Shown: positions 15,434 to 26,736, counted from the stretch's first letter. The stretch is DNA of 47,050 bases from Candidatus Dietzia intestinipullorum (GCA_019119635.1 DWWP01000002.1:1-47050); one strand, 5' to 3'. Numbers and translations are program-made. The notes: a model not told the origin generated them from the letters alone.

Positions 15434-15778
15434 ATGCTCTTCGCCTTCTCCGTCGCGCCCACGACCACCGAGGACGAGTCCGCGTCGATGAGCGCGGCCG
15501 TCGCCGAGGCGGTCCGGGTGGTGCGTGACTCCGGACTGCCCCACGAGACCACGTCGATGTTCACCACCATCGAGGGCGAGTGGGACGAGGTCATGCCCGT
15601 CATCCGCGCTGCCACCGAGGCCGTGTCCGCCGTGTCCCCGCGGGTGAGCCTGGTCCTCAAGGCCGACCTGCGACCGGGCCGAAGCGGCGAGCTGTCCGGC
15701 AAGGTCGAGCGGGTCGACCGCCACCTGGAGGGCGGCTCGCGCGGGCAGGGGCCCGGCGGCGGGGTGGCGACCCCGTGA
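15434..15778 (+). CDS. Thiamine-binding / MTH1187-YkoF-type protein
   Basis: 114 aa from ATG 15434 (MLFAFSVAPTTTEDESASMS). The family hallmark is a small ferredoxin-like ACT-type fold with an N-terminal F-S-V-x-P strand and SxxxMFTTIEGEWDEVMPV. Members (formerly UPF0045) bind thiamine or a related pyrimidine and often form tetramers. The open frame could begin at TTG 15362, but TACCGT (15422-15427) six nt before ATG 15434 and family length favour the shorter, leaderless protein. GTGA overlap with the next gene. Confidence 0.72.
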   Translation: MLFAFSVAPTTTEDESASMSAAVAEAVRVVRDSGLPHETTSMFTTIEGEWDEVMPVIRAATEAVSAVSPRVSLVLKADLRPGRSGELSGKVERVDRHLEGGSRGQGPGGGVATP

Positions 15779-16275
15779 CGTCGGAGGACGCCGCGGGACG
15801 CCGCGAGCACGCCGGGCCCGGACCCGGACCCAGACCCGGACCCGGACCCAGACCCGGACCCGGACCCAGACCCGGGCCCGGACCCAGACCCGGCCGGAGC
15901 CGGGGCCGGGGCCGGGGCGAGGTCATCTTCTCGGCAGCCATCGCGGTGGCGGGCATCGGCGCGCTCGCATTGGGGGTGGCGGCACTGTTCGCCCCCGAGT
16001 CCGGCGTCTCAGAGATCCTGCGGTGGACCGCGTTGGCCGTGCTCTTGCTGGGGGCGGCGGCCCACCGCTGGTGGTTCGCGGGCCGCGCCGAGGAACGCTC
16101 CCGCCGGATCGCCGCCGAACTCGGGCCCGCCGACGTCGCGGAGGCGGAGCGGGAGTCGTCCGGAGAGATCCAGGCCATCCGCAGGATGCGGGTGGCCCAC
16201 CCGGGACTGGGGCTGCGGGATGCCCGCGACCTCGTAGTGCGTCACCGGGGGCAGCGGACAGGCGACAGGGGCTGA
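15775..16275 (+). CDS. Two-span membrane protein with PGPGPR repeats
   Basis: 166 aa from GTG 15775, whose GTGA overlaps the stop of the preceding gene. Residues about 15-41 are four copies of a PGPGPR hexapeptide, followed by a basic RSRGRGRG patch. Two hydrophobic helices follow (about 53-75 and 84-102), then a charged cytosolic tail ending LGLRDARDLVVRHRGQ. The tail resembles small actinobacterial membrane proteins with no assigned function. The repeat is encoded by an 18-bp tandem array (15817-15888), so its length may vary between strains. Topology and role are not otherwise predictable. Confidence 0.7.
   Translation: MTSEDAAGRREHAGPGPGPRPGPGPRPGPGPRPGPGPRPGRSRGRGRGEVIFSAAIAVAGIGALALGVAALFAPESGVSEILRWTALAVLLLGAAAHRWWFAGRAEERSRRIAAELGPADVAEAERESSGEIQAIRRMRVAHPGLGLRDARDLVVRHRGQRTGDRG
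15817..15888 (+). repeat. 18-bp tandem repeat, 4 copies (PGPGPR-coding)
   Basis: CCCGGACCCGGACCCAGA occurs exactly at 15817-15834, 15835-15852 and 15853-15870, with one mismatch at 15871-15888. Being a multiple of three, it expands or contracts without frameshift. Confidence 0.92.
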
Positions 16276-16352
16276 CCTCACGGATCCGGGGCCGCGCGCG
16301 ACTACCGGGTAGAGGGCACACGCCTGGTACGGACACAGGAGGAGCGGCGGTC

Positions 16353-16940
16353 ATGCGCACACCTTTCGACGCGGCGGTCGCCCGGCACGGGCCGACCGTG
16401 CTGCGTGTGTGTCGCGCGGCCCTCGGGGCGGGGCCCGACGCCGATGACGCGTGGTCGGAGACCTTCCTGTCGGCCCTGCGCGCGTGGCCGGACCTGCCCG
16501 AGGAGACCAACGTGGAGGCCTGGCTGGTCCGGGTGGCGCACCGCCGCGCCGTCGACGTGGTCCGCCGCGGCACCCGCGCGGGGGATCCGGCCGGTGGGGC
16601 CGACGATGTGGCCGCCCTGGAGGCCCTGGACGCGCGGAACGGGGTGGGGAGGAGCTCTGCGGGAGGACATGCGGGAGGACATGACGACGACGAGCCCGGC
16701 GGCCACCCGATCTGGACCACCGTCGCGACGCTGCCCACCCGGCAGCGGCTCTGCGTGGCATACCGCTACCTGGGCGGGCTCGCCTATGCGGACATCGCCG
16801 AGCTGACCGGCGGCAGTGAGGCGGCGGCCAGACGCGCCGCCGCGGACGGCGTGGCGGCGCTGCGGCGACTGCTGAGCGGGCACGGGGCTCCCGACAAGAA
16901 CTCCGACAAGGCCGACGCGGCGAGAGAGGTTCTGCCATGA
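16353..16940 (+). CDS. ECF-type sigma-70 family factor
   Basis: 195 aa from ATG 16353, preceded by a strong AGGAGG. Region 2 is visible as DAWSETFLSALRAWPDLPEE + NVEAWLVRVAHRRAVDVVRR. Region 4 follows as LPTRQRLCVAYRYLGGLAYA + DIAELTGGSEAAARRAAADG. The linker has a Gly/His/Asp-rich segment with a 12-bp in-frame duplication (16659-16682). No anti-sigma factor is adjacent. The ATGA overlap couples it to an O6-alkylguanine methyltransferase and then to a LysE exporter, suggesting an alkylation-stress module (inference). Region 4 is slightly divergent, so an atypical promoter target or a non-sigma role is possible. Confidence 0.82.
   Translation: MRTPFDAAVARHGPTVLRVCRAALGAGPDADDAWSETFLSALRAWPDLPEETNVEAWLVRVAHRRAVDVVRRGTRAGDPAGGADDVAALEALDARNGVGRSSAGGHAGGHDDDEPGGHPIWTTVATLPTRQRLCVAYRYLGGLAYADIAELTGGSEAAARRAAADGVAALRRLLSGHGAPDKNSDKADAAREVLP
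16659..16682 (+). repeat. 12-bp tandem duplication in sigma-factor linker
   Basis: GCGGGAGGACAT is repeated exactly at 16659-16670 and 16671-16682, encoding AGGH-AGGH between regions 2 and 4. Confidence 0.85.
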
Positions 16941-17575
16941 GCGACCGGGTGAGCAACGATATGAGGGGCGAGGCGAGGGACGAGCTGGAAGCGGTGCTGC
17001 CGGCATCGTCGGCGGACACGGACCGGCTGCGCGGGGAGCTGGCGCGGCGGGCCGCCGCGGAGGGCCTGCTCGACGTGGCGTACCGCGAGGTGGGCTCGCC
17101 GATCGGCGTACTGCTGCTCGCTGCCACGCCGCGCGGGCTGGTGTACACGGGCTTCGAGTCCGAGGACCGCGACGGCGTGCTGGCCGTGCTCGCGGACAAG
17201 CTCGGCCCGCGCGTGGCGCGGTCCGAGGACGACCCCGTGCTGGCGGTCGCCGCCGAGCAACTCCACGATTACCTGGTCGGCCGGCGACGCACCTTCAACG
17301 TCCCGGTGGACACCGCCCTGGCCACCGGGTTCCGGGGCGAGGTGCAGCAACACCTGGCCAGCCTGGACTACGGTCGGACCGCGACGTACAAGGAGCTCGC
17401 CACGCAGCTGGGCCGCCCCGGCGCCGTCCGCGCGGTGGGGACGGCCTGCGCGACCAACCCGCTGCCGCTGATCTGGCCCTGCCACCGGGTCCTGCGCACG
17501 GACGGCGGGCTCGGCGGCTACCGCGGGGGGACGGAGACCAAGGCACGACTGCTCGCGATGGAGTCCGCCGCGTGA
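16937..17575 (+). CDS. ogt: Methylated-DNA--[protein]-cysteine S-methyltransferase
   Basis: 212 aa. Suicide repair of O6-alkylguanine and O4-alkylthymine. The active site is IWPCHRVL with the acceptor Cys, preceded by the helix-turn-helix YKELATQLGRPGAVRAVGTA and the Asn hinge CATNPLPLI. The N-terminal ~45 residues are an acidic/charged extension (residues before VAYREVGSPIGVLLLA) not seen in the shortest Ogt proteins. ATGA overlap with the sigma-factor gene and GTGA overlap with the LysE gene put all three in one translationally coupled operon. Confidence 0.94.
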   Translation: MSDRVSNDMRGEARDELEAVLPASSADTDRLRGELARRAAAEGLLDVAYREVGSPIGVLLLAATPRGLVYTGFESEDRDGVLAVLADKLGPRVARSEDDPVLAVAAEQLHDYLVGRRRTFNVPVDTALATGFRGEVQQHLASLDYGRTATYKELATQLGRPGAVRAVGTACATNPLPLIWPCHRVLRTDGGLGGYRGGTETKARLLAMESAA

Positions 17576-18201
17576 CGGCGGGGGCGGTCGGCGCGCTGGT
17601 GGGGGTCTGGGCGCTCGCGGTGGTCTCGCCGGGGCCGGACCTCGTCGTCGTCCTCCAGCGCGCCCTCGCCGGCCGCCGACACGGGCTCGCGACGGCGGCG
17701 GGGGTCGTCGTGGGGATCACGGTGTGGCTGGTGGCGGCGTTCGCCGGCCTGGCCGCCGTCCTGCGGGTCCAACCGGGCCTCATGACCGTCCTGCAGGTCG
17801 CGGGGGGCCTGTTGCTGGCGGCCGTGGGCGCGCTGGGTCTGCGGGCGTGGTGGCGGACCCGGGGGCAGCGGCAGGGCCCGGCCGCACCGATCGGTGCCGC
17901 ACGGATCGGGGGCGACCTCGCGCGGGGCCTGGCCACCAACCTCTCCAATCCCAAGGCGGTGGCGTTCTTCGGCGCCGTCCTCGCGCCGTTCCTCACCACC
18001 GACCTCGGGGTGGGCGCGGCCGTGTCGCTCGTGGCGGTGATGGTGGCCGTGGCGCTGGCGTGGTTCGGCGCCCTGGCGGTGGCGGCCTCGCACCCGGCGG
18101 TCCACGCGCGGATCGGCCGTGTGCTCCCGTGGGTGGATCTCGCGGTGAGCGCGGCGTTCGTGGCGGTGGGGGTGGCCTTTGTGATCGTCGCGCTCGCCTG
18201 A
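17572..18201 (+). CDS. LysE family translocator
   Basis: 209 aa from GTG 17572, GTGA-overlapping ogt. The signature SPGPDLVVVLQRALAGRRHG in the first loop and LSNPKAVAFFGAVLAPFL in the middle are diagnostic of LysE/RhtB exporters, with six hydrophobic segments. The family exports amino acids or related small molecules from the cytosol. Genomic pairing with a repair enzyme gives no clear substrate. Confidence 0.9.
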   Translation: MTAGAVGALVGVWALAVVSPGPDLVVVLQRALAGRRHGLATAAGVVVGITVWLVAAFAGLAAVLRVQPGLMTVLQVAGGLLLAAVGALGLRAWWRTRGQRQGPAAPIGAARIGGDLARGLATNLSNPKAVAFFGAVLAPFLTTDLGVGAAVSLVAVMVAVALAWFGALAVAASHPAVHARIGRVLPWVDLAVSAAFVAVGVAFVIVALA

Positions 18202-18226
18202 CGCGGGCACCGGATAGGTTCGCGGG

Positions 18227-19447
18227 ATGAGCAGTGGCAGCGGCACCGTCGGCGACGTGGGGGCCCGGGACTGGATACGCGCGGCTCTGGCGATGTTCGC
18301 CGTGGGCTGGGGCGCCAACCAGTTCGCCCCGCTGCTGAGCGTGTACCAGACGGAGCTGGGACTGGGGCAGGGCGAGGTGACCGGCATGTTCGCCGTCTAC
18401 ATCGTCGGGCTGATCCCCGCACTGGTGTTGGCCGGGCGCTGGTCGGATGCCCACGGCCGGCGTGTGCTCATGCGGCCGGTCCTCGTGTTGTCCCTGGCCG
18501 CCACCGTGATCATGCTCCTCGGCCCGGCCGACCCGGTGTGGCTCTACCTCGGTCGCTTCCTGGCGGGAGTGGCCTCCGGAGCGGCGTTCGGGCCGGGCGG
18601 CGCGTGGATCAAGGAACTGTCCGCGGGAGCGGCGCCCGGCGCCGGGGCGCGACGGGCGGCCGTCGCGGTGTCCGGCGGATTCGGTCTGAGCGCGCTCGTC
18701 GCGGGGATCGTCGGTCAGTTCCTCCCCGCCCCGGTGTTCACGCCCTACGGCCCCCACCTCGTCCTGGGGGCGGTCGCCGTCGTGGTGGGCTGGAACGCCC
18801 CGGATCCGTACCGGCCCCGCCCGGACGCGGCCCGGGCGTCGCTGCTGCCACCGAGCGCCCGGACCAGGCGCTTCGTGCTGGGTGTGGCGCCGTGGGCGGC
18901 GCTGGTCTTCGGTTGCGCCTCGATGTCCTTCGTCGTGCTCGCCGGGCTGGTCGGAGGGGATGCGGCCGGCATGCCCGTCGCCTACGCGGGGGTCCTCGCC
19001 GGGATCACGCTCGGCACCGGTGTGTTGGTCCAGTCGGGGGCGCGGCGGCTCGCCTCGGCCGCCGCGCCCTGGCGGGTGCCCGTGGCGGGACTGGTCGCCG
19101 CCGCCCTGGGGATGGCGGCGGGTGCCGGGCTCGTCGCGGCCGAGGACCTGCCGCTGCGGGCACTGGCGATGCTGCCGGTGGCGGTGCTGCTGGGCGCCGG
19201 CTACGGGACGCTGCTCGTGGGCGGGCTCGTCGAGGTCGAGCTCCAGGCCGGCCCGGCGGACCACGCCGGGCTCGTGGCGGTCTTCTACGCCCTCGCCTAC
19301 GTGGGCATGGCCACCCCGTACGCGATCGCCGAGGTCTCGCGCCTCGGCGGTCCGGTGCCGTGGATCCTCGGGATCGCCGCCGCGTGCCTGGCGCTCGTCC
19401 CGCTCACCGTCTCGCAGCTGCGCGACCCGCGCACCGGCACCTCCCGG

Positions 19448-19465
<18 letters not shown>
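18227..19465 (+). CDS. MFS transporter (12-TM)
   Basis: 412 aa with twelve predicted spans. Motif A-like [16 protein letters not shown] after the second span and [20 protein letters not shown] in the fourth. Central loop short ([20 protein letters not shown]). The start is supported by TAGGTT (18215-18220) six nt before ATG, a leaderless arrangement. It overlaps the convergent ppc gene by 18 bp (19448-19465). Substrate unknown. Confidence 0.87.
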
Positions 19466-22315
<2,850 letters not shown>

Positions 22316-22322
22316 GACCGCC

Positions 22323-22328
22323 AGCGTA
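22323..22328 (-). promoter_or_regulatory. -10 box (TACGCT) for leaderless ppc
   Basis: TACGCT on the minus strand lies 7 nt before the ppc ATG; no Shine-Dalgarno is visible between. Confidence 0.6.
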
Positions 22329-22407
22329 GGCGCGGGGTACGACCTCCCGGGTGGAACCAGGGTTCACCCGGATGCCGGGCCCGCCCCCGAGGAGGACACT
22401 GGGGGCT

Positions 22408-22800
22408 ATGACTCAGTCAGGATTGCCGGACAACGCCCCCGTCGCCGCCCCCGAGGACCGCACGCCCGCGGCTCTCGCGCACGCCTCCAGCCTCATCGCG
22501 ATGGTGATCTCCGCGGGCTGGCTGTCCTTTGTGGGCCCGCTGATCATGTGGGTCCTCTACAAGGACCGCAGCCCGTTTGTCCGCCAGGCGGCCGCCGGAT
22601 CGTTCAACTTCAACCTGGGCCTGTGGGTCATGAGCATCGTCGGGTGGATCTTCATCCTCACCGTGATCGGCATCCCGATCGGTGCGGTCCTGCTGGTGGT
22701 CTCGTTCCTCGGCCAGATCATCGGGCACATCATCGGCACCATGCGGGCCACCAAGGGCCGGACGATGGGCTACCCGTTCCAGATCAAGGTGCTGCGCTGA
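22408..22800 (+). CDS. DUF4870 domain membrane protein
   Basis: 130 aa from ATG 22408 (MTQSGLPDNAPVAAPEDRTP). The pattern AALAHASSLIAMVISAGWLS, VLYKDRSPFVRQAAAGSFNF and the final GxxxTMGYPFQIKVLR is the DUF4870 (Tic20-like) signature, with three hydrophobic spans. Function is unknown. Divergent from ppc with a 92-bp gap. GAGGAGG lies rather far upstream (22389-22395), with GGGGG nearer. Confidence 0.85.
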   Translation: MTQSGLPDNAPVAAPEDRTPAALAHASSLIAMVISAGWLSFVGPLIMWVLYKDRSPFVRQAAAGSFNFNLGLWVMSIVGWIFILTVIGIPIGAVLLVVSFLGQIIGHIIGTMRATKGRTMGYPFQIKVLR

Positions 22801-22818
22801 GACCGACCGGCCGAGTCC

Positions 22819-24531
22819 TCACGCCCCGGCCGGCTGCCGCCCGTGCAGGCGGTACTCCGCGAGGAGGGCGTCACGGTCGTCGTCGGTGAGCGGCCGGTAC
22901 CCGCCGTCGTCCCCGCGCAGGTAGATGTCGCCGGGCGCGGTCCACGACTCGCGCCGCAGGCTCGGCTTGGAGATCTTGCGGGTCGCGGTGACCGGCATGT
23001 CCTCGAGGACGCGGACGAAGCGCGGCGCCCACTTGGTGCCCATGTCGGGCTGGGCGCGGCAGAACTCGGAGAACGCGACCGGATCGAAGGCCACGCCGGA
23101 CTCGAGCTGGATCGCCGCCATCACCTGGTCGCCGGTCCTCGGATCCGGGACGGGGTAGACGGCGACGACGAGGACGCCGGGGAAGCGGTCGAGGATGCGT
23201 TCGACGGGGCCGGATGAGAAGTTCTCGCTGTCCACCCGGATCTTGTCGCCGGAGCGGCCCGAGAAGTAGAAGAACCCGTCCGCGTCCCGGTAGCCCAGGT
23301 CGCCGGAGTGGTAGACCTCCCCGATGTTGCGCTCGGCCGTGGCTTCGGGGTTGCGGTAGTAGCCCTCGAACATGGCTGCACCGGTGAGGTTGCAGATCTC
23401 GCCGATCGCCTCGCCGGCGTTGGCGAGCGCGCCGTCGGCGTCGAACTCGGCGCGTGGGCACTCCTCCCCGTTCTCGTCGAGGATCGCCACGCTCATGTAG
23501 GCGCCGGACACGCCGAGCGCGTTGGGTGGCGTGTCCTCGGTCCGGCCGATCACCACGGCGCCCTCGCTACTGCCGTAGGACTCGCCGGGTTTCACGTGGA
23601 ACCGCCGCTCGAACTCGGCGCGGTCGTGCACGGAGGCCTCGGTGCCGAAGACGATGCGCAGCTTGGTCTGCGACTCCTCCGGGCGCTCGGGCTGCGCGAG
23701 GATGTAGGAGAGCGACCGGCCCACGTAGTTGACGTAGGTCGCGCCGAACCTGAGGACATCGGGCAGGAAGCCCGAGGCCGAGAACTTCCGACGCAGGGCG
23801 AAGGTGCTGCCCACGTAGGCGCAGGGGGCGAAGGCGGCGAAGAGCGCGTTGCCGTGGAACAGCGGCATGGCGCTGTAGGCGACGTCGTCACGGACCAGGT
23901 TGCGGTAGTTGACCGTGCCGAGCATCGCGAGCCGACCGGTCGAGCACATGACCGCCTTGGGCGCGCCCGTCGAGCCGGACGTGAAGAGCAACGCGAGCAG
24001 GGCCTCGGGGTCCCGGGCGTCTTGGGCCAACGCGGGGGTGGCCTCGCGGTGGTCGGTGAGCAGGCGCTGCCAGAGCTCGGAGTCGATGTCGTGGATCGCC
24101 GCTACACCTGTCTCGAGGCCGTCGAGCAGGAGCCGCCCCTCGCCGTCGGTGACGATGACGTCGCAGTCCACGCTGCGGATGTCGGCGGCGAGCTCGGTGC
24201 CCCGGCGGGTGGGGTTGATCCCGATGACCGTGACGCCCGCCAGCGCTGCCCCGCACAGCACGAAGAGGTACTCCGGCACGTTCTCCAGCAGGATCCCCAC
24301 GTGGAGTCGTCGGTATCGCTCGGGCCGGCCCGCGTAGTGGTCGGAGAACTCCGTCGACCAGAGTCCGAGGATCTCCGCCCGCACCGCGGACTCGGCGACG
24401 AACTCCCGCCATGTCCACGAGGAGTCCTCGAACAACAGGCCGGTGTGGTCGTCGGTCGACCGCTCCAGGAGGATGTCGCCGAACGTCTCGTGCTGCATCT
24501 CGTGGCCGGGGTTGAAACGTGGTGCTGTCAC
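22819..24531 (-). CDS. AMP-dependent acyl-CoA synthetase (FadD type)
   Basis: 570 aa from GTG 24531. Activates a carboxylic acid to its CoA thioester via an acyl-adenylate. ALLFTSGSTGAPKAVMCSTG is the ATP-binding P-loop; YGSSEGA, GDLGYRDADGFFYFSGRSGD (hinge region) and RKISKPSLRRESW (C-terminal Lys) are present. The overall order resembles mycobacterial FadD17-like ligases. TAGCGT (24539-24544, minus strand) lies 7 nt before the GTG, supporting a leaderless start; ATG 24498 is an alternative. It follows the SDR gene by 79 bp on the same strand, suggesting a shared lipid pathway. Confidence 0.9.
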   Translation of the reverse strand: MTAPRFNPGHEMQHETFGDILLERSTDDHTGLLFEDSSWTWREFVAESAVRAEILGLWSTEFSDHYAGRPERYRRLHVGILLENVPEYLFVLCGAALAGVTVIGINPTRRGTELAADIRSVDCDVIVTDGEGRLLLDGLETGVAAIHDIDSELWQRLLTDHREATPALAQDARDPEALLALLFTSGSTGAPKAVMCSTGRLAMLGTVNYRNLVRDDVAYSAMPLFHGNALFAAFAPCAYVGSTFALRRKFSASGFLPDVLRFGATYVNYVGRSLSYILAQPERPEESQTKLRIVFGTEASVHDRAEFERRFHVKPGESYGSSEGAVVIGRTEDTPPNALGVSGAYMSVAILDENGEECPRAEFDADGALANAGEAIGEICNLTGAAMFEGYYRNPEATAERNIGEVYHSGDLGYRDADGFFYFSGRSGDKIRVDSENFSSGPVERILDRFPGVLVVAVYPVPDPRTGDQVMAAIQLESGVAFDPVAFSEFCRAQPDMGTKWAPRFVRVLEDMPVTATRKISKPSLRRESWTAPGDIYLRGDDGGYRPLTDDDRDALLAEYRLHGRQPAGA

Positions 24532-24538
24532 GGTTCGC

Positions 24539-24544
24539 ACGCTA
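24539..24544 (-). promoter_or_regulatory. -10 box (TAGCGT) for the FadD-type gene
   Basis: TAGCGT on the minus strand is 7 nt before GTG 24531, defining the likely start and giving this gene its own promoter independent of the SDR gene upstream. Confidence 0.6.
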
Positions 24545-24590
24545 GGCCACCACGCGGTCTGACGGGTGTGAAATGGCGGGAGTGGCCGAG

Positions 24591-24624
24591 AGTTCAGGCG
24601 TCGGGGAAGTTCAGGCGTCGAGGA
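24591..24624. repeat. 17-bp tandem duplication at the SDR stop codon
   Basis: AGTTCAGGCGTCGGGGA (24591-24607) and AGTTCAGGCGTCGAGGA (24608-24624) differ at one base. The second copy encodes the last residues and stop of the SDR gene; the first is its untranslated duplicate. Confidence 0.8.
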
Positions 24625-25456
24625 AGAGATCCAGCTCGAGCTCCTCCAGGGGCGGGCCGTAGACGGACATATCGGTGACACCCGCCTCGGCCAGGACCTC
24701 GTCATCGATGAAGAAGTTGCCCGTGCACGTGGCCGGGTCGCGGGTGAGGATCTCGTACGCGGCGTCGGACATGATCTGCGGATCGCGGCTCCGGGCCACC
24801 GTCTCCGCCCCGCCGAGCAGGTTCTGGACGGCGGCGGTGGCGATGGTGGTGCGCGGCCAGAGGCTGTTGGCGGCGATCCGACGATCGCGCAGCTCCTCGG
24901 CGAGCCCGAGGGTCACCAGGCTCATCCCGTACTTGGCGATGGTGTAGCCCAGGTGCTGCCCGGCCCACTTCGGGTTGAGGTTGAGCGGCGGGCTCAGCGT
25001 GAGGACGTGGGCCGCCTCCGACTTCTCCAGGTGCGGCAGCGCCGTCTTGGACAACAGGTACGAGCCCCGGCAGTTGATGTCCTGCATGAGGTCGTACTTC
25101 TTCATCGCCATCTCGGACGTGGGGGACAGGTCGATCGCGCTGGCGTTGTTGACCACGATGTCGATCCCGCCGAACGCCTCGACGGTCCTGGCGACGGCGT
25201 CCGCCACGGAGTCGTCGTCACGGACATCGCCGAGGATCGGCAGGGCCTTCCCGCCGGCGGCCTCGATGGCCTCGGCGGCGGTGTGGATGGTGCCCTCGAG
25301 TTTGGGGTGGGGCGTGTCGGTCTTGGCGATGATCGCCACGTTGGCGCCGTCGCGGGCGGCGCGTTCGGCGATCGCGAGGCCGATCCCGCGGCTCCCGCCG
25401 GACATGAGGATGGTGCGTCCGGCCAGGGTCGGCCGGTCGTGCGCTGCTGAGGTCAT
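24611..25456 (-). CDS. SDR oxidoreductase, HSDL2-like
   Basis: 281 aa from ATG 25456. NAD(P)-binding motif SGGSRGIGLAIAERAARDG, NNASAIDLS, catalytic Ser in LTLSPPLNL and YTIAKYGM (YxxxK). The sequence around MKKYDLMQDINCRGSYLLSK and the C-terminal DPATCTGNFFIDDEVL matches hydroxysteroid dehydrogenase-like protein 2 relatives, which lack here the C-terminal SCP2 domain of the eukaryotic form. Substrate unknown, likely a fatty-acyl or sterol-like alcohol/ketone. CGGAG precedes the ATG. Neighbours FadD-type ligase on the same strand. Confidence 0.9.
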   Translation of the reverse strand: MTSAAHDRPTLAGRTILMSGGSRGIGLAIAERAARDGANVAIIAKTDTPHPKLEGTIHTAAEAIEAAGGKALPILGDVRDDDSVADAVARTVEAFGGIDIVVNNASAIDLSPTSEMAMKKYDLMQDINCRGSYLLSKTALPHLEKSEAAHVLTLSPPLNLNPKWAGQHLGYTIAKYGMSLVTLGLAEELRDRRIAANSLWPRTTIATAAVQNLLGGAETVARSRDPQIMSDAAYEILTRDPATCTGNFFIDDEVLAEAGVTDMSVYGPPLEELELDLFLDA

Positions 25457-25591
25457 GGGTGCTCCGATCGTGAGGGGCGCGTGACCCGACCGTAGTGGGT
25501 GTGGCCGGGCCGGGAAGGCACTCGCCGGCCGCCGCTCGACCACGTCCTGTAAAAGTGGGACGACACGTCAGCACGAGGGGAGGGCGACGCC

Positions 25592-26389
25592 GTGAGCGAC
25601 CTGGCGGTGGGCGATGCGGTCCCGGACGAGATCCGACTGACCAGCATCCACAATTTCCGCGACGTCGCCGGGCCGGGATATCGGCTCGCGTCCGGCGGGT
25701 CGATGACCAGGGGGCTCGTCTACCGCTCCACCGCCCTCGCACTGGGCGAGGAGGATCTGGGGCTCGTCGAGGGGCTGGGGGTGACGACCGTGGTCGACCT
25801 GCGCACGCCCGACGAGATCGCCACGCAGCCGGACGTGGTGCCCGCCGGGGCCGAGTACCTCGCCGTCGACGTGCTCGCGGGGCACACCTCCGCCGCCACG
25901 TTCACCGGGGCCGGCACCTTCGACGTCGACGACGCGCGGCGCGAGATGGCACTGACCTACGAGCGTTTTGTGCTCGGCGAGGACGAGAGGGCCGGCTTCG
26001 GGCGCGCCGTGCACGCCCTCGCCAGGTCGACGGGGCCGGCGATCGTCCACTGCACCGCCGGGAAGGACCGCACCGGGTGGGTCGCGGCCGTGCTGCAGTT
26101 GCTCGCCGGCGTCGATGAGGACGACGTGATCGCCGACTACATGCTGACCCGCGAGCGGTCCGTCGATTTTGTCGCCGCCATCCGGAGCTTCATCGAGACC
26201 GAGATGCCCGATCAGCTCGAGGCCGTGAACGTGCTCATCGACGTGGAGGAGAGCAATCTGCGGCGCTCCCTGGACGCCATGTCCCGCGAGTTCGGCGACG
26301 TGCGCCGCTACCTCGTGGAGGGCACCGGGATGGAGGAGAACGTCGTCGACGACCTGCGGGCGCGGCTCCGCGGGGAACGGTCGGGCTAG
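25592..26389 (+). CDS. Tyrosine/lipid phosphatase (PtpB-like DSP)
   Basis: 265 aa from GTG 25592. The P-loop HCTAGKDRTG gives Cys154 and Arg160; NFRDVAG at 21-27 and VVDLRTPDE (Asp69 region) are typical of the bacterial PtpB/LipA-like Tyr_phosphatase3 family. The Lys in the loop (AGKDR) is a marker of enzymes that also dephosphorylate phosphoinositides. No signal peptide is seen, so secretion would have to be leaderless as for M. tuberculosis PtpB. GAGGGGAGGG upstream is a good ribosome site. Its TAG shares a CTAG palindrome with the stop of the convergent gene. Confidence 0.88.
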   Translation: MSDLAVGDAVPDEIRLTSIHNFRDVAGPGYRLASGGSMTRGLVYRSTALALGEEDLGLVEGLGVTTVVDLRTPDEIATQPDVVPAGAEYLAVDVLAGHTSAATFTGAGTFDVDDARREMALTYERFVLGEDERAGFGRAVHALARSTGPAIVHCTAGKDRTGWVAAVLQLLAGVDEDDVIADYMLTRERSVDFVAAIRSFIETEMPDQLEAVNVLIDVEESNLRRSLDAMSREFGDVRRYLVEGTGMEENVVDDLRARLRGERSG

Positions 26390-26736
26390 GTCAGGACCAC
26401 CAGGCCGGCGAGGGTGCCGCCGATCGCCAGTGCGTTGAGCGACACCGCGAACGCGCGCCCGAGCTCGGTGCGGGCCTCGGCGAGATGCTTGAGTCCGCCC
26501 ATCGCCACGGCGTAGAGCGCGACGATCACGGCGACGCCCAGCAGCGGGTTCACGTGGAGCGCGACGAGCCCGTAGACAGTGGCGAAGCCGATCGCGCCGC
26601 CGCCGCAGATGGCGGCCGCCGTGGTCACAGGGGAGGGGAGGACGGCCGCTTCCGTCCCGTCGGCGACGCCCGCAGCGAGAGGAGCGGGATCGGGCAGGTC
26701 CCGCTCCCGTTCTTCTAACGTCAGACGTTGGCTCAT
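26386..26736 (-). CDS. Small membrane protein
   Basis: 116 aa (MSQRLTLEERERDLPDPAPL). Acidic cytosolic N-terminus, then three hydrophobic segments (about 38-58, 62-82, 93-115). No family recognised. TAGTGT (26744-26749, minus strand) lies 7 nt before ATG 26736, implying leaderless transcription. Its stop codon shares CTAG with the phosphatase stop (26386-26389), leaving no space for a terminator between them. Confidence 0.7.
   Translation of the reverse strand: MSQRLTLEERERDLPDPAPLAAGVADGTEAAVLPSPVTTAAAICGGGAIGFATVYGLVALHVNPLLGVAVIVALYAVAMGGLKHLAEARTELGRAFAVSLNALAIGGTLAGLVVLT

Noticed and set aside
15817-15888. Regular repeats as a possible CRISPR array
   Set aside because: Units are contiguous without spacers and encode PGPGPR in frame within a membrane protein; no cas genes nearby.
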